The notes under the pieces are model-generated. The model saw only the letters and a list, made by a program, of their open reading frames with translations. It had not been told where the DNA came from and searched no databases. From Ovis canadensis (lineage: Eukaryota > Chordata > Mammalia > Artiodactyla > Bovidae), in NCBI RefSeq assembly GCF_042477335.2, contig NC_091255.1:33644501-33708500 (forward strand): a stretch of 64,000 nucleotides of DNA. Direction: 5' to 3'. Of this stretch, positions 32,181 to 43,064 are shown piece after piece (position 1 is the stretch's first letter; the number at the start of each line of letters is the position of its first letter). Position numbers and translations under genes: made by a program.

Positions 32181-32395
32181 ACAGAATAGAATGGTGGTTG
32201 CTAGCGGCTGGAGAGAGGGGGAAATGGGGAGAGGCTGGTAAAAGGGTACAAGCTTTCAGTCGTAAGATAGTTAAGTTTTGAGGATCTAATGTACAGCATG
32301 GTGACTATAGTAGATCACACAGTTTCTATATTTACTCTCATAGCAAATCTTAAGCTTTCTCACATACACACCAAAAAGATAATTATGTGAGGTGA
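32181..32395 (+). repeat. L1 3' UTR (second part)
   Basis: Continues the L1 at 31,192: AATGGTGGTTGCTAGCGGCT, then AATGTACAGCATGGTGACTA. Confidence 0.85.
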
Positions 32396-32397
32396 TG

Positions 32398-32598
32398 AAA
32401 GTGAAAGTGAAGCTTGCTCAGTCGTGTCCGATTCTTTGTGATCCCATGGATTGTACAGTCCATGGAACTCTCCAGGCCAGAATACTGGAGTGAGTAGCCT
32501 CTCCCTTCTCTGGGGGATCTTCCCAACCCACGGACCGAACCCAGGTCTCCTGCATTGCAGATGCATTCTTTACCAGCTGAGCCAGAAGGGAAGCCTAT
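32398..32598 (-). repeat. Bov-tA SINE
   Basis: Reverse copy from GAAAGTGAAAGTGAAGCTTG to CAGCTGAGCCAGAAGGGAAG. Confidence 0.9.
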
Positions 32599-32676
32599 TT
32601 GAGGTGACGGTATGTTGATCAACTTGACTGGGAGAATCCTTTCACAGTTTCCATGTATATCAAATAATGTACCCTT

Positions 32677-33210
32677 CAGTTCAGTTCAGTTGCTCAGTCG
32701 TGTCCGACTCTTTGCAACCCCATGAATTGCAGCACGCCAGGCATCCCTGTCCATCACCATCTCCCGGAGTTCACTCAGACTCACGTCCATCGAGTCCGTG
32801 ATGCCATCCAGCCATCTCATCCTTGGTCGTCCCCTTCTCCTCCTGCCCCCAATCCCTCCAAGCATCAGAGTCTTTTCCAATGAGTCAACTCTTCTCATGA
32901 GGTGGCCAAAGTACTGGAGCTTCAGCTTTAGCATCATTCCTTCCAAAGAAATCCCAGGGCTGATCTCCTTCAGAATGGACTGGTTGGATCTCCTTGCAGT
33001 CCAAGGGACTCTCAAGAGTCTTCTCCAACACCACAGTTCAAAAGCATCAATTCTTCGGCGCTCAGCCTTCTTCACAGTCCAACTCTCACATCCATACATG
33101 ACCACAGGAAAAACAATAGCTTTGACTTGGCGGACCTTAGTTGGCAAAATAATGTCTCTGCTTTTGAATATGCTATCTAGGTTGGTCATAACTTTTCTTC
33201 CAAGGAGTAA
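32677..33210 (-). repeat. BovB LINE 3' end
   Basis: Reverse BovB. Its complement stays open for about 167 codons of the RT C-terminal region ([40 protein letters not shown]). It carries the terminal CAGTTCAGTTCAGTTGCTC. Low divergence suggests a fairly young copy. Confidence 0.93.
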
Positions 33211-33319
33211 TATTTCAGTTCAGTTTGCCAATCACACCTTTGTGAAGCTGGTGAGGAAGGGAATAGAGGCAGAGCTAATCCATCATAGAGTCAAGTCTGC
33301 CTGTCCTAACAAAGCATAA

Positions 33320-33461
33320 AAAAAATCTCTGAAAGGATAAACAGAGTCACAAATTAGTTAACCGCATGCCAGAACAAAATCCAACACTTTTTCAAGAAAT
33401 ACAATACAACACAGCACATAAAATTCAACAACGTAAAATTCACCATATTTAGCGCCCATTG
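33320..33461 (+). repeat. Old L1 5' region (part 1 of a split element)
   Basis: CAGAGTCACAAATTAGTTAA, then CAGAACAAAATCCAACACTT, resembles the upstream/ORF1 region of old L1M elements. Continues after the BOV-A2. Confidence 0.65.
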
Positions 33462-33747
33462 GGGAAGGCAACGGCACCACACTCCAGTACTCTTGCCTGG
33501 AAAATCCCATGGATGGAGGAGCCTGGTAGGGTGCAGTCCATGGGATCGCTAAGAGTCGGACACGACTGAGCGACTTCACTTTCACTTTTCACTTTCCTGC
33601 ATTGGAGAAGGAAATGGCAACCCACTCCAGTGTTCTTGCCTGGAGAATCCCAGGGATGGGGGAGCCTGGTGGGCTGCGGTCTATGGGGTTGCACAGAGTC
33701 GGACACAACTGAAGTGACTTAGCAGCAGCAGCAGCAGCAGCAGCAGC
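33462..33747 (+). repeat. BOV-A2 SINE
   Basis: Dimeric copy: GGCAACGGCACCACACTCCA in the first monomer, GGAAATGGCAACCCACTCCA in the second, ending in an (AGC)n tail. Flanks GCGCCCATT and GCACCCATT are the likely target duplication. Confidence 0.95.
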
Positions 33748-33911
33748 ACCCATTAGAAAATCACAGGACATGTAACAAAACACAAAAATCGGACACATAC
33801 TTAGAACAACCAAGCCACGAACAGACCCAGAAATGACAGAGATGATGGGATTAGTAGTTAAGGACTTTAAAACCATTATTTTAAATGTTAAGACTATAAT
33901 CAAGGAAAATT
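33748..33911 (+). repeat. Old L1 5' region (part 2)
   Basis: ACAGACCCAGAAATGACAGA, then TAAGGACTTTAAAACCATTA, matches the common L1M ORF1 upstream stretch. Followed by the BovB insertion. Confidence 0.7.
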
Positions 33912-33912
33912 T

Positions 33913-35948
33913 GGGCCTGATGAACTATGGAATGAGGTTCGTGACATTGTACAGGAGACAGGGATCAAGACCATCCCCATGGAAAAGAAATGCAAAAAAG
34001 CAAAATGGCTGTCTGGGGAGGCCTTACAAATAGCTGAGAAAAGAAGAGAAGTGAAAAGCAAAGGAGAAAAGGAAAGATATAAGCATGTGAATGCAGAGTT
34101 CCAAAGAATAGCAAGAAGAGAGAAGAAAGCCTTCCTCAGCAATAAATGCAAAGAAATAGAGGAAAACAACAGAATGGGAAAGACTAGAGATTTCTTCAAG
34201 AAAATTAGAGATACTAAGGGAACATTTCATGGAAAGATGGGCTCAATAAAGGACAGAAATTGTATGGACCTAACAGAAGCAGAAGATATTACGAAGAGGT
34301 GGCAAGAATACACAGAAGAACGGTACAAAAAAGATCTTCACGACCGAGATAATCATGATGGTGTTATCACTCACCTAGAGCCAGACATCCTGGAATGTGA
34401 AGTCAAGTGGGCTTTAGAAAGCATCACCAAGAACAAAGCTAGTGGAGGTGATGGAATTCCAGTTGAGCTGTTTCAAATCCTGAAAGATGATGCTGTGAAA
34501 GTGCTGCACTCAATATGCCAGCAAATTTGGAAAACTCAGCAGTGGCCACAGGACTGGAAAAGGTCAGTTTTCATCCCAATCCCAAAGAAAGGCAATGCCA
34601 AAGAATGCTCAAACTACCGTACAACTGCACTCATCTCACACTACTAAAGTAATGCTCCAAATTCTCCAAGCCAGGCCTCAGCAATACGTGAACTGTGAAC
34701 TTCCAGATGTTCAAGCTGGTTTTAGAAAAGGCAGGGGAACCAGAGATCAAATTGCCAACATCCGCTGGATCATGGAAAAAGCGAGAGAGTTCCAGAAAAA
34801 CATCTGTTTCTGCTTTATTGACTATGCCAAAGCCTGTGTGGATCACAATAAACTGTGGAAAATTCTGAAAGAGATGGGAATACCAGACCACCTGACCTGC
34901 CTCTTGAGAAACCTATGCGCAGGTTAGGAAGCAACAGTGAGAACTGGACATGGAACAACAGACTGGTTCCAAATAGGAAAAGGAGTACGTCAAGGCTATA
35001 TATTGTCACCCTGCTTATTTAACTTCTATGCAGAGTACAACATGAAAAACAATGGACTGGAAGAAACACAAGTGGAATCAAGAAAAACACTGGACTGGAA
35101 GAAACACAAGTTGGAATCAAGATTGCCGGGAGAAATATCAATAACCTCAGATATGCAGATGACACCACCCTTATGGCAGAAAGTGAAGAGGAACTCAAAA
35201 GCCTCTTGATGAAAGTGAAAGAGGAGAGTGAAAAAGTTGGCTTAAAGCTCAACATTCAGAAAACGAAGATCATGGCATCTGGTCCCATCACTTCATGGGA
35301 AATAGATGGGGAAACAGTGGAAACAGTGTCAGACTTTATTTTTTGGGGCTCCAAAATCACTGCAGATGATGATTGCAGCCATGAAATTAAAAGATGCTTA
35401 CTCCTTGGAAGGAAAGTTATGACCAACCTAGATAGCATATTCAAAAGCAGAGACATTACTTTGCCAACAAAGGTCCGTCTAGTCAAGGCTATGGTTTTTC
35501 CTGTGGTCATGTATGGATGTGAGAGTTGGACTGTGAAGAAAGCTGAGCACCAAAGAATTGATGCTTTTGACCTGTGGTGTTGGAGAAGACTCTTGAGAGT
35601 CCCTTGGACTGCAAGGAGATCCAACCAATCCATTCTAAAGGAGATCAGTCCTGGGATTTCTTTGGAAGGAATGATGCTAAAGCTGAAACTCCAGTACTTT
35701 GGCCATCTCATGAGAAGAGCTGACTCATTGGAAAAGCCTCTGATGCTGGGAAGGATTGGGGGCAGGAGGAGAAGGGGACGACAGAGGATGAGGTGGCTGG
35801 ATGGCATCAGAGACTCGATGGACATGAGTTTGGATAAACTTCGGGAGTTGGTGATGGACAGGGAGGCCTGGCGTGCTGCAATTCATGGGGTTGCAAAGAG
35901 TCGGACACGACTGAGCGACTGAAATGAACTGAACTGAACTGAACTGAA
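33913..35948 (+). repeat. BovB LINE, 2.0 kb
   Basis: Longest LINE in the window. It starts in the linker before the RT (EKKCKKAKWLSGEALQIAEK), passes the RT N-terminus (SITKNKASGGDGIPVELFQI) and the YADD-equivalent site (TATGCAGATGACACC near 35,151), and ends with 249 open codons (35,173-35,922; [20 protein letters not shown]). There are at least two breaks: a frameshift near 34,620 and a stop near 34,926. A local duplication of a GGACTGGAAGAAACACAAGT block lies near 35,056-35,115. The 5' end, including the endonuclease, is missing. Confidence 0.95.
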
Positions 35949-36895
35949 GGAGGAAAATAAAAGATATACAAAAGAGACCAAAATGGAACTTCTAAAGTTG
36001 AAATACATAGTATCCAAAATGAAACATACACTGGATGGGCTTTAGAGCAGATGGGATACTACAGAAGAAACGATCATTTGACTGTGATCGTTTGAAGAAA
36101 TTGCAATTATAAGCTACCAAGATAAAGCATTACAGGAAAAGACACTGAAAAAGAAGTGAGCAGAGTCATGGTGGGCTGTAGCACAATATCAAGCAATGTA
36201 ACATATTCCAATTACAAACTGGAATCCCAGAAGAGGCAAAAATTAAACAGAAAAAATATTTGAATAAATCGTGGCTTAAAGTTTTCCAAATTAGATGGCG
36301 ACTGTAAAAGCTTAGACTATAAATGCATAGAATCTCAACAAAACCCAAGCAAAGAAACAAAGAAAACCACACTAAGGCTGATCACAGTCAGATTTGTCAA
36401 TATCAATAATAAAAAGAAAATCTTAAATGTTGCCGAAGAAATTCAACTTCTAATCAAGATAGAATAATAAGGATTGGATTTACTCTTACTGAAATAAGGA
36501 TGACTCCCTTGGCACGGACTATTTAGACGGCAAACAAAAGCAAAATGATAAATGGAATTTTGTGAAAAATAAAAAATTCTGATCTACAAAAGATGTCATT
36601 AAGAAAAACGAAAAGGCAAGTCATATTTGCAAAACATATTATCCAGTAAAGGACTTATGTGTAGAATGTACAAGGAATTCTTAAAGCTCAATAAAAGCAG
36701 CTTACTTTTTTTTCATAGACAAAAGATTTGAACAGACGCTAGGCCAATGAAGATACATGAATGGATAATAAGCAAATAAAATGACATGTCAGCAAAGAAG
36801 ATACATGAGTGGATAATAAGCAAATAAAATGATGCTCAACAATATTAGACCTTAGGGAAATACAAATTAAAACCACACGGAATAGAAGTGAGTGG
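35949..36895 (+). repeat. Old L1 (part 3)
   Basis: Resumes L1M-like sequence after the BovB (GGAACTTCTAAAGTTGAAAT, ACACTGGATGGGCTTTAGAG) and runs into ORF2 C-terminal sequence (GGCAAACAAAAGCAAAATGA, GGGAAATACAAATTAAAACC). A 35-bp block (GAAGATACATGAATGGATAA onward) is repeated in tandem at about 36,748 and 36,798. The two L1 stretches could belong to different copies. Confidence 0.65.
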
Positions 36896-37470
36896 TGGGG
36901 CCAGCTGACAATAAAGGTGCTGAGAGGCTCTGTGCAGAGCAAGTTGGACTTGGATCTCAGCTAAAGGACAATATTCCAGTTACTGAACTTTCAGTAAGTG
37001 GACCTTCTTCAAAAAAAGGTTTTTCCCTTGTGTGAGAAATGAACTTTTGCCTAGTCATTCTCTTGAATTACGGAAAAAAACTTCCAGTTCAACCAAGATA
37101 AAATAAATTTTTCCACACCGAGAAACATCTGGGGTCTATTTGCTCCACTAAAATTGCACATGGAATTCAAAGCAATGCAGCAGGTTCTGCACCTTCCATT
37201 TCTTCCAAGCTCAAACCTTTCAGTGGATATTTGAGGAAAAATGATGAGGCTATTGGATTTGAAGGGATTTTTAATGACATATCACAAAGGGAACTAATGG
37301 GAAAACTACCCTTGATGATGGAATATAAACTTGATTTCCTGTGATACAGTGTGTGCTGTTCATGAGAACAGAGGAGCTGCATCTCACAGTAGTTGTCTAT
37401 TTTCTGTAATTTGATGTGCACAACATTGAAAGTACTGACACATGGGGGAAACCCCACATACACATACCCC
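36896..37470 (+). pseudogene. POMP: POMP processed pseudogene
   Basis: Intronless copy of the proteasome maturation protein mRNA. The deduced fragments are close to POMP: LKDNIPVTELSVSGP, then MEFKAMQQVLHLPFLPSSNL near 37,156, then KLPLMMEYKLDFL and a stop at 37,342-37,344, in the order of the real protein. 3' UTR-like sequence follows (TTTCTGTAATTTGATGTGCA). It is clearly dead: the normal ATG region is missing (AGCAAG runs straight to TTGGACTTGG), a block after SVSGP is deleted, a TGA lies near 37,032, and the frame shifts at several points. It sits between two parts of an old L1, so it inserted after that L1. I see no clear poly(A) tail, so the exact 3' border is uncertain. Confidence 0.85.
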
Positions 37471-38155
37471 AGAGTGGATAAAATTTTAATAACTGACAAT
37501 ACTAAGAGTTGTCAAAAAAAGTAGAGCAACTGGAACTTTCATTCATTGCTGTCGGGAATGCAAAATGGTGCAGTCACTCTGGAAAATAATTTGGTAGTAT
37601 GTTTATATGTGTATATATGTATCAAGCTAACTGTATACTTATCACGAGACCCAGAAATCCCACCTTAGATATTAACAGGAACAAAAGCATGTATCCACAC
37701 AAAGACTTGTACACAAATGTTTACAGCTGCTATATTCATAATGATAAAAATTTAAAACAAGCCAATTCCATCAATGAATAAATAAATTGTAGTATATGGA
37801 TACAACGGACACTGCTCAACTATAGAAAGAAATAACTAGCAATACAGGCAACAATATGAGTGCTTGTCCCAAGTTTTATGCTAAGTGAAAGAAACCCAGT
37901 ATGAGTGATTACTTGTGTGATTCCGTTTATAATCTGTAAATCCTCAAAACATGATTCCTTTGGTGGAGGCAAACGTCCAGGGATAGAAATCAGACTGGTA
38001 GTTGCTAAGGGCCAGAAGTAAGGGGTGAGGCAAGGGCACAGCAAACCTTTTCAGTTGACGAAATGTTCTTTATCCTGATCATGATGTCGCTAGATGATGA
38101 TATATAGTAAAACTGGTGAACTTTATGTAAATTTTACCCCAATGAATCTGATTTT
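37471..38155 (+). repeat. Old L1 3' end (part 4)
   Basis: Continues the L1 beyond the POMP pseudogene: AACTGACAATACTAAGAGTT, GCAACTGGAACTTTCATTCA, GTAGTATATGGATACAACGG. Typical L1ME/L1M ORF2 end and 3' UTR. Confidence 0.75.
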
Positions 38156-38308
38156 TCGAATAGAATGCATGACAAACTTGTCGGCCACCACTGATTTTGA
38201 TGGTGAAGGGAAGATAGTTTGCTGCACTAGAAACTGGCTCTCCTAAGACCTGCTGAGAGAAAAGGATGTGAGACTTTCCTGTGGATTAGATGTGAGCCAT
38301 GGGAGAGG

Positions 38309-38678
38309 AATTGATGTTTTTGAATTGTGGTGTTGGAGAAGACTCTTGAAAGACCCTTGGACAGCATGAAGATCAAACCAGTCAATCCTAAAGGAAATCA
38401 GTCCTGAATATTCATTGGAAGGACTGTTGCTGAAGCTGAAGCTCCAATACTTTGACTACCTATTGAGAAGAACTAACTCATTGGGCAAGACCCTGATGCT
38501 GGCAAAGATTGAAGGCAGGAGGAGAAGGGGACGACAGAGGACGAGATCCAAATGGCATCACCGACTGGATGGATAGGAGTTTGAGCACGCTCGGAGTTGG
38601 TGATGGACAGGGAAACCTGGCGTGTTGCAGTCCATGGGGTCGCAAAGATTCCGACACGACTGAGCGACTGAACTGAAT
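38309..38678 (+). repeat. BovB LINE 3' end
   Basis: About 370 bp from TTTTTGAATTGTGGTGTTGG to CGACTGAGCGACTGAACTGA. Confidence 0.93.
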
Positions 38679-38822
38679 GGGGAGAGCGGCTGGAGGAGTG
38701 CACGGCGACCCACTCCAGTATTCTTGCCTGGAGAATCCCATGGACAGAGCAGCCTGGTGGGCTGCAGTCCAGTAGGTCGTAAAGAGTCAGACATGACTGA
38801 AGCGAACTTAGCACGCACATGC
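38679..38822 (+). repeat. Bov-tA SINE, 3' part
   Basis: GACCCACTCCAGTATTCTTG to ATGACTGAAGCGAACTTAGC. Lacks the tRNA head and directly abuts the BovB 3' end. Confidence 0.85.
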
Positions 38823-38829
38823 AGAAGGC

Positions 38830-39130
38830 ACCTCTACGCAGAGGGAAAACTTGCATAGAGCGGTAATATTAATAAAAACCTGTCCAGGAGCGCCACCTGG
38901 AGGGGAGCTGAGACTTAGCAGCAAGAAGCTGAAGCCTAAGGCTACCTGTGGGCCTAGGGTAAGGGGTCCCTACAGACCAAGGGTGAGACTTGTGGGTGAG
39001 AGACCCCGGTAATGATGTGGGCTGCAGGGTTGGGAAGAACTTTCAAGAGTCACTAGATGAAGAGTTAGCTTTCTACACATAGCAAGCCTGGGGAGATGTG
39101 TGGCAGGTCACCCAGAACTAGTTAGAATTT
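38830..39130. other. Intergenic, nothing recognised
   Basis: About 0.3 kb of unique-looking sequence between SINE copies. Confidence 0.6.
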
Positions 39131-39133
39131 GAT

Positions 39134-39311
39134 TTTTAAAAAATTTTATTAGTATTCTTTTTGGCTGTACCACAGGGCATACGGCATGACCAGGCATGGA
39201 TCCCGAGCCAGGGATGGAACCCCACCAGAGTTCCAGAGTTCCCTGACCAGGGATAAAAACGGAGCCCCCGGCCCCGGGAGTCTTAACCACTGGTCTGCCA
39301 GGGAGGTCCCC
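39134..39311 (-). repeat. CHR-type SINE
   Basis: Reverse copy with TTTTTGGCTGTACCACAGGG and GTCTGCCAGGGAGGTCCC. Confidence 0.8.
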
Positions 39312-39528
39312 AAAGCTGATTTTTAGAGTAGAAAGCGTGACAGGCTTGCTCCTCTCTCTCCCCTATTTCAACCCCGGAGGAAGCAAAAGCAGCCCAGTGA
39401 GCGAGTAAGGAAGAGGATCTCAGGATGTGTGAGCAGAGGGGGAGGGGAAGCAACATTCATCCCCCACACAGAGTCCCTGCCACATACAGACGCACAGACT
39501 CACAAGCGCCCCCCACCCCCGCCCTCTA

Positions 39529-39575
39529 CCCCACCCCCACCCCCACCCCCACCCCCACCCCCACCCCCACCCCCC
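39529..39575. repeat. (CCCCCA)n microsatellite
   Basis: About seven perfect CCCCCA units. The complementary strand, TGGGGG repeats, is G-quadruplex-prone. Confidence 0.95.
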
Positions 39576-39672
39576 GCTGTGTGCTGTCTATCCAAAATAG
39601 ATGGCGGAGATGTTTTTAACCTTAAATAAACTTTTCTTTTTTGTTGTTGTTTTTTGGCTTGTACTCTTTGTA

Positions 39673-39955
39673 CATCTTTTTTAAAAATTTATTTTTTATT
39701 GAAGGATAATTGCTTTACAGAATTTTGTTGTTTTCTGTCAAATCTCATCATGAATCAGCCACAGGGATACATATATCCCCTCCCTTTTGAACCTCCCTCC
39801 CATCTCCCTCCCCATCTTACCCCTCTAGGTTGATACAGAGCCCCAGTTTGAGTTTCCTGAGCCATACAGCAAATTCCCATTGGCTATCTGTTTTACATAT
39901 GATAGTGTAAGTTTCCATGTTACTCTTTCCATACATCTCGCCCTCTCCTCCCCTT
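39673..39955 (-). repeat. Ruminant L1 3' UTR
   Basis: Reverse orientation: TTTTTATTGAAGGATAATTG, CATGAATCAGCCACAGGGAT and TTGGCTATCTGTTTTACATA are typical of the L1_BT 3' UTR. Confidence 0.82.
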
Positions 39956-39957
39956 TG

Positions 39958-40200
39958 TACATCTTTTATTGTGGTAAAATGCACATAACATCCAATTTCT
40001 CATTTAACCATTTTAAAATGTAGGATTCAGCAGGACCGAATTGTTGTGTACCCAGCTGGGTATTGGCGTTTACTCATCTCCAGAACCCTAACCCCATGTC
40101 TGCTAAACAAGAACGCCCCCTACCCCTACCCCCTGCCCCTGCCCCCAGGAAGCACCATTCTACCCTCTGTCTCTGTGAATCTGACCACTCTGTATGGGTC
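39958..40200 (-). repeat. Old L1 fragment
   Basis: TTTATTGTGGTAAAATGCAC, then ATAACATCCAATTTCTCATT: an older reverse L1 fragment next to the younger one. Includes a C-rich stretch near 40,110-40,147. Confidence 0.6.
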
Positions 40201-40712
40201 TCAAAACTGCGATTACTGAAATGAGACTTTGATAACTTGAAGTGACCCTGGAAATTTTGCCAGTGCAGTGTCCAGAAAAGACATGGGCCTTCCCACTATT
40301 CGATTCAAAGGGGTGATGATGAACCAGCCCCAGAGAACAAGTCCAAATGGGGATTGGCTGTTCTCTGATTTCCTTGACCACCATGAAAGGAAACTCTGGT
40401 CTTCAGCATCTGGGACCCTGAAGGAAGCAGGCAGATACTAGCTCCTGCCTGCTGGGGTCGCTTATCCGGGTGGCTGGTCTTGGATGGGGCTTGGGGTCAG
40501 GATGGTGGCCAGGAGGCCACCAGGGGGCGCAGCAGGGAGGTTGATGAGCCCCAGAATCAGAGGGGCCTCAGGGGCCCAAGTCAGAAGCCTGTCTGCAGGA
40601 GAGCCCTGCAGCTTGCTTTTTTCACTTAGCACATCTTGAAGGGTGTCCATGTCAAGACATGAAGACCCATCTCTGTCTTTAAATTGCTGCATCATGCAGA
40701 ATTACCAGCACT
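40200..40712. other. Intergenic, nothing recognised
   Basis: About 0.5 kb of apparently unique sequence with no gene or repeat that I can name. Confidence 0.55.
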
Positions 40713-40922
40713 TAGGTTTCCCAGGTGGCTCACATGGTAAAGAATCTGCTCGTAACGTAGGAGACCTGGGTTCGATACCCGGGTGAGGCAGATGGAGAAG
40801 GGCATGGCTACCCACTCCAGTTGCTTTGCCTGGAGAATCCCATGGACGGAGGAGCCTGCTGGGCTACAGTCCACGGGTCACAAAGAGGCCGACACGACTG
40901 AGCAAGCATCACTTCCACTTTC
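40713..40922 (+). repeat. Bov-tA SINE
   Basis: Forward copy from AGGTTTCCCAGGTGGCTCAC to ACGACTGAGCAAGCATCACT. Confidence 0.92.
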
Positions 40923-40975
40923 AGGTCGCCGATTCCCAAGCTGGTGGAATTTATGGTTGATTATACTTTTCTGCT

Positions 40976-41242
40976 TGGAGAAGGCAATGGCACCCCACTC
41001 CAGTACTCTTGCCTGGAAAATCCCATGGACGGAGGAGCATGGTGGGCTGCAGTTCATGGGGTCGCGAAGAGTCGGACACGACCGAGCGACTTCCCTTTCA
41101 CTTTTCACTTTCATGCATTGGAGAAAGAAATGGCAACCCACTCCAGTGTTCTTGCCTGGAGAGTCCCAGGGATGGGGGAGCCTGGTGGGCTGCCGTCTCT
41201 GGGGTCGCACAGAGTCGGACACGACTGAAGCGACTTAGCAGC
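40976..41242 (+). repeat. BOV-A2 SINE
   Basis: Dimeric copy from GGAGAAGGCAATGGCACCCC to CTGAAGCGACTTAGCAGC. Flanked by ATACTTTTCTGC and ATACTTGTCTGC, a 12-bp target duplication with one mismatch. Confidence 0.95.
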
Positions 41243-41254
41243 ATACTTGTCTGC

Positions 41255-41720
41255 TATTAGCTATTACTTCAGTAAACGTATGTCATTCTTCTTGGACCTG
41301 GGTTTCTCTAAAGTTGCTTAATTATTCAGTCACAGGCAGGTCATCCTATCACTCATTACGTCACTCATTACATGGGTGAGTGACAAGGTTAGATCGTGAC
41401 TTAGAAGGGTTTAAAATGTCATACAAGAGAAATATCTTTTGGAAATGACCTTTTGAAATGGAACAGTTAGACCACCTCTAGAGCTGTCATCAAGGGTGGC
41501 CCAGGTCACATTCGTTCAGTGGGCTGGACAACATGGAGTGGAAGAACTTGGGGAGGAAGAAAAGCAGCTTCTATGCTGGACGATATGGTCACCCTTAGAT
41601 TATAATAACGTGCATATTGTTACTATAACCACTGTTCTGTGTGTCTGTTTATTCCTCACCACTGTATTTTATTCCTCACTGCTGTCTAATTAGTTGACAA
41701 TGCTATTTACTTAAAAAAAA
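41255..41720. other. Intergenic, nothing recognised
   Basis: About 0.46 kb of AT-rich sequence. A doubled CACTCATTAC stretch flanks TACGTCA near 41,350. No gene seen. Confidence 0.55.
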
Positions 41721-41723
41721 AAA

Positions 41724-41985
41724 TCCAGGTGGCACAGTGGTAAAGAATCCACCTTCCAATGTAGCGGATGTGGGTTTGATCTCTGGTTGGGGAACTAAGA
41801 TCACACAGGCCACCGAGTAACTAAGCCTGTGCGCCACAACCGCTGAACCAGTGCCTCAACTCAAGAGCCCGTTAGCTGCAAACTACAGAGCTCGTGTACC
41901 ACAACTAGAGAGAAGTCTGTGTGCCGTAACAAAAGATCCCCCATGCTGCAACTAAGACCCTATGCAGGCAAAAATAAATAACGTT
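41724..41985 (+). repeat. CHR-type SINE
   Basis: Forward copy from CAGGTGGCACAGTGGTAAAG to AGGCAAAAATAAATAACG. Confidence 0.87.
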
Positions 41986-42049
41986 TTCTTTTAAAAATAA
42001 TGAGGCTGATCAAAACACAGCAAGATGAATCTCAAAACGATTGTCTGAG

Positions 42050-42300
42050 TTGATTGTGCTGTTCTGCATGTGGCCCCTCACCTGCCTGTGCACCCCTAAA
42101 ACTCCTCTTTAAAAGCTCTTGATCCCCGATCACCAATGGTGAGTTGGTTCTTTGGGACATGAGTCTACCTTCTCAGAATTGCTGGCTTCCTCAAGAAAGC
42201 TATCTTTCCTTTTACCCAACACTTGTCTCTCAATATTGATTTCTCGAGCAACAAACAGTTGAACCTGAGTTTGATAACCAGATAGGGACCCTGCACCTCT
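42050..42300 (+). repeat. LTR-like fossil fragment, family uncertain
   Basis: CTAAAACTCCTCTTTAAAAG, then GAGTTGGTTCTTTGGGACAT and GAACCTGAGTTTGATAACC, have the layout of the 3' half of a class I endogenous retroviral LTR. No internal region is seen, so it would be a solitary remnant. The assignment is tentative. Confidence 0.35.
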
Positions 42301-42535
42301 TGCCAGTGCTGATTTTCTTCTGAAGGTTCATGAAACAGGAACCATAGGCACCCAACAGCATTGCAGGGACATTCAGATCAGACAGTGATTGTGGAAATGC
42401 TGTGAAAACGGAAAAGCACTAGAAAGAATGAGCTTTAATAAAGACCTGAAAAGCTAAGCATAAATATGGATACAACATACAAAAGATGAGATAAAATCTG
42501 AAGTGAGACACTTGTCAAAAGTCCTGAGATTTTAT

Positions 42536-42800
42536 TAATTTATGGCAGAAAGTGAAGAACTAAAGAGACTCCTGATGAAAGTGAAAGAGAAGAGTGAAAA
42601 AGTTGGCTTAAAGCTCAACATTCAGAAAACTAAGATCATGGCATCTGGTCCCATCACTTCATGGCAAATAGATGGGGAAACAGTGGAAACAGTGGCTGGC
42701 TGACTTTATTTTTCTGGGCTCAAAAAATCACTGCAGATGGTGACTGCAGCCATGAAATTAAAAGACGCTTACTCCTTGGAAAGAAAGTTATGACCAACCT
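42536..42800 (+). repeat. BovB LINE (part 1, split)
   Basis: Starts TTTATGGCAGAAAGTGAAGA and runs to AAGAAAGTTATGACCAACCT, where a BOV-A2 is inserted. Confidence 0.92.
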
Positions 42801-43064
42801 GCTAAGTCGCTTCAGTCGTGTCCGACTCTGTGCCACCCCACAGACGGCAGCCCACCAGGCTTCCCCGTCCCTGGGATTCTCTAGGCAAGAACACTGGAGT
42901 GGGTTGCCATTTCCTTCTCCAATGCAGGAAAGTGAAAAGTGAAAGTGAAGTCGCTCAGTCGTGGCCAACCCTCAGCGACCCCATGGACTGCAGCCTACCA
43001 TGCTCCTCCGTCCATGGGATTTTCCAGGCAAGAGTACTGGAGTGGGTTGCCATTGCCTTCTCCG
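42801..43064 (-). repeat. BOV-A2 SINE inside BovB
   Basis: Reverse copy from GCTAAGTCGCTTCAGTCGTG to GGTTGCCATTGCCTTCTCC. The exact 11-bp duplication ATGACCAACCT lies at 42,790-42,800 and 43,065-43,075. Confidence 0.96.

Noticed and set aside
35173-35922. 249-codon open frame that looks like a reverse-transcriptase gene
   Set aside because: It is the 3' part of a 5'-truncated BovB LINE, not a host gene; the copy lacks its endonuclease part and is interrupted upstream.
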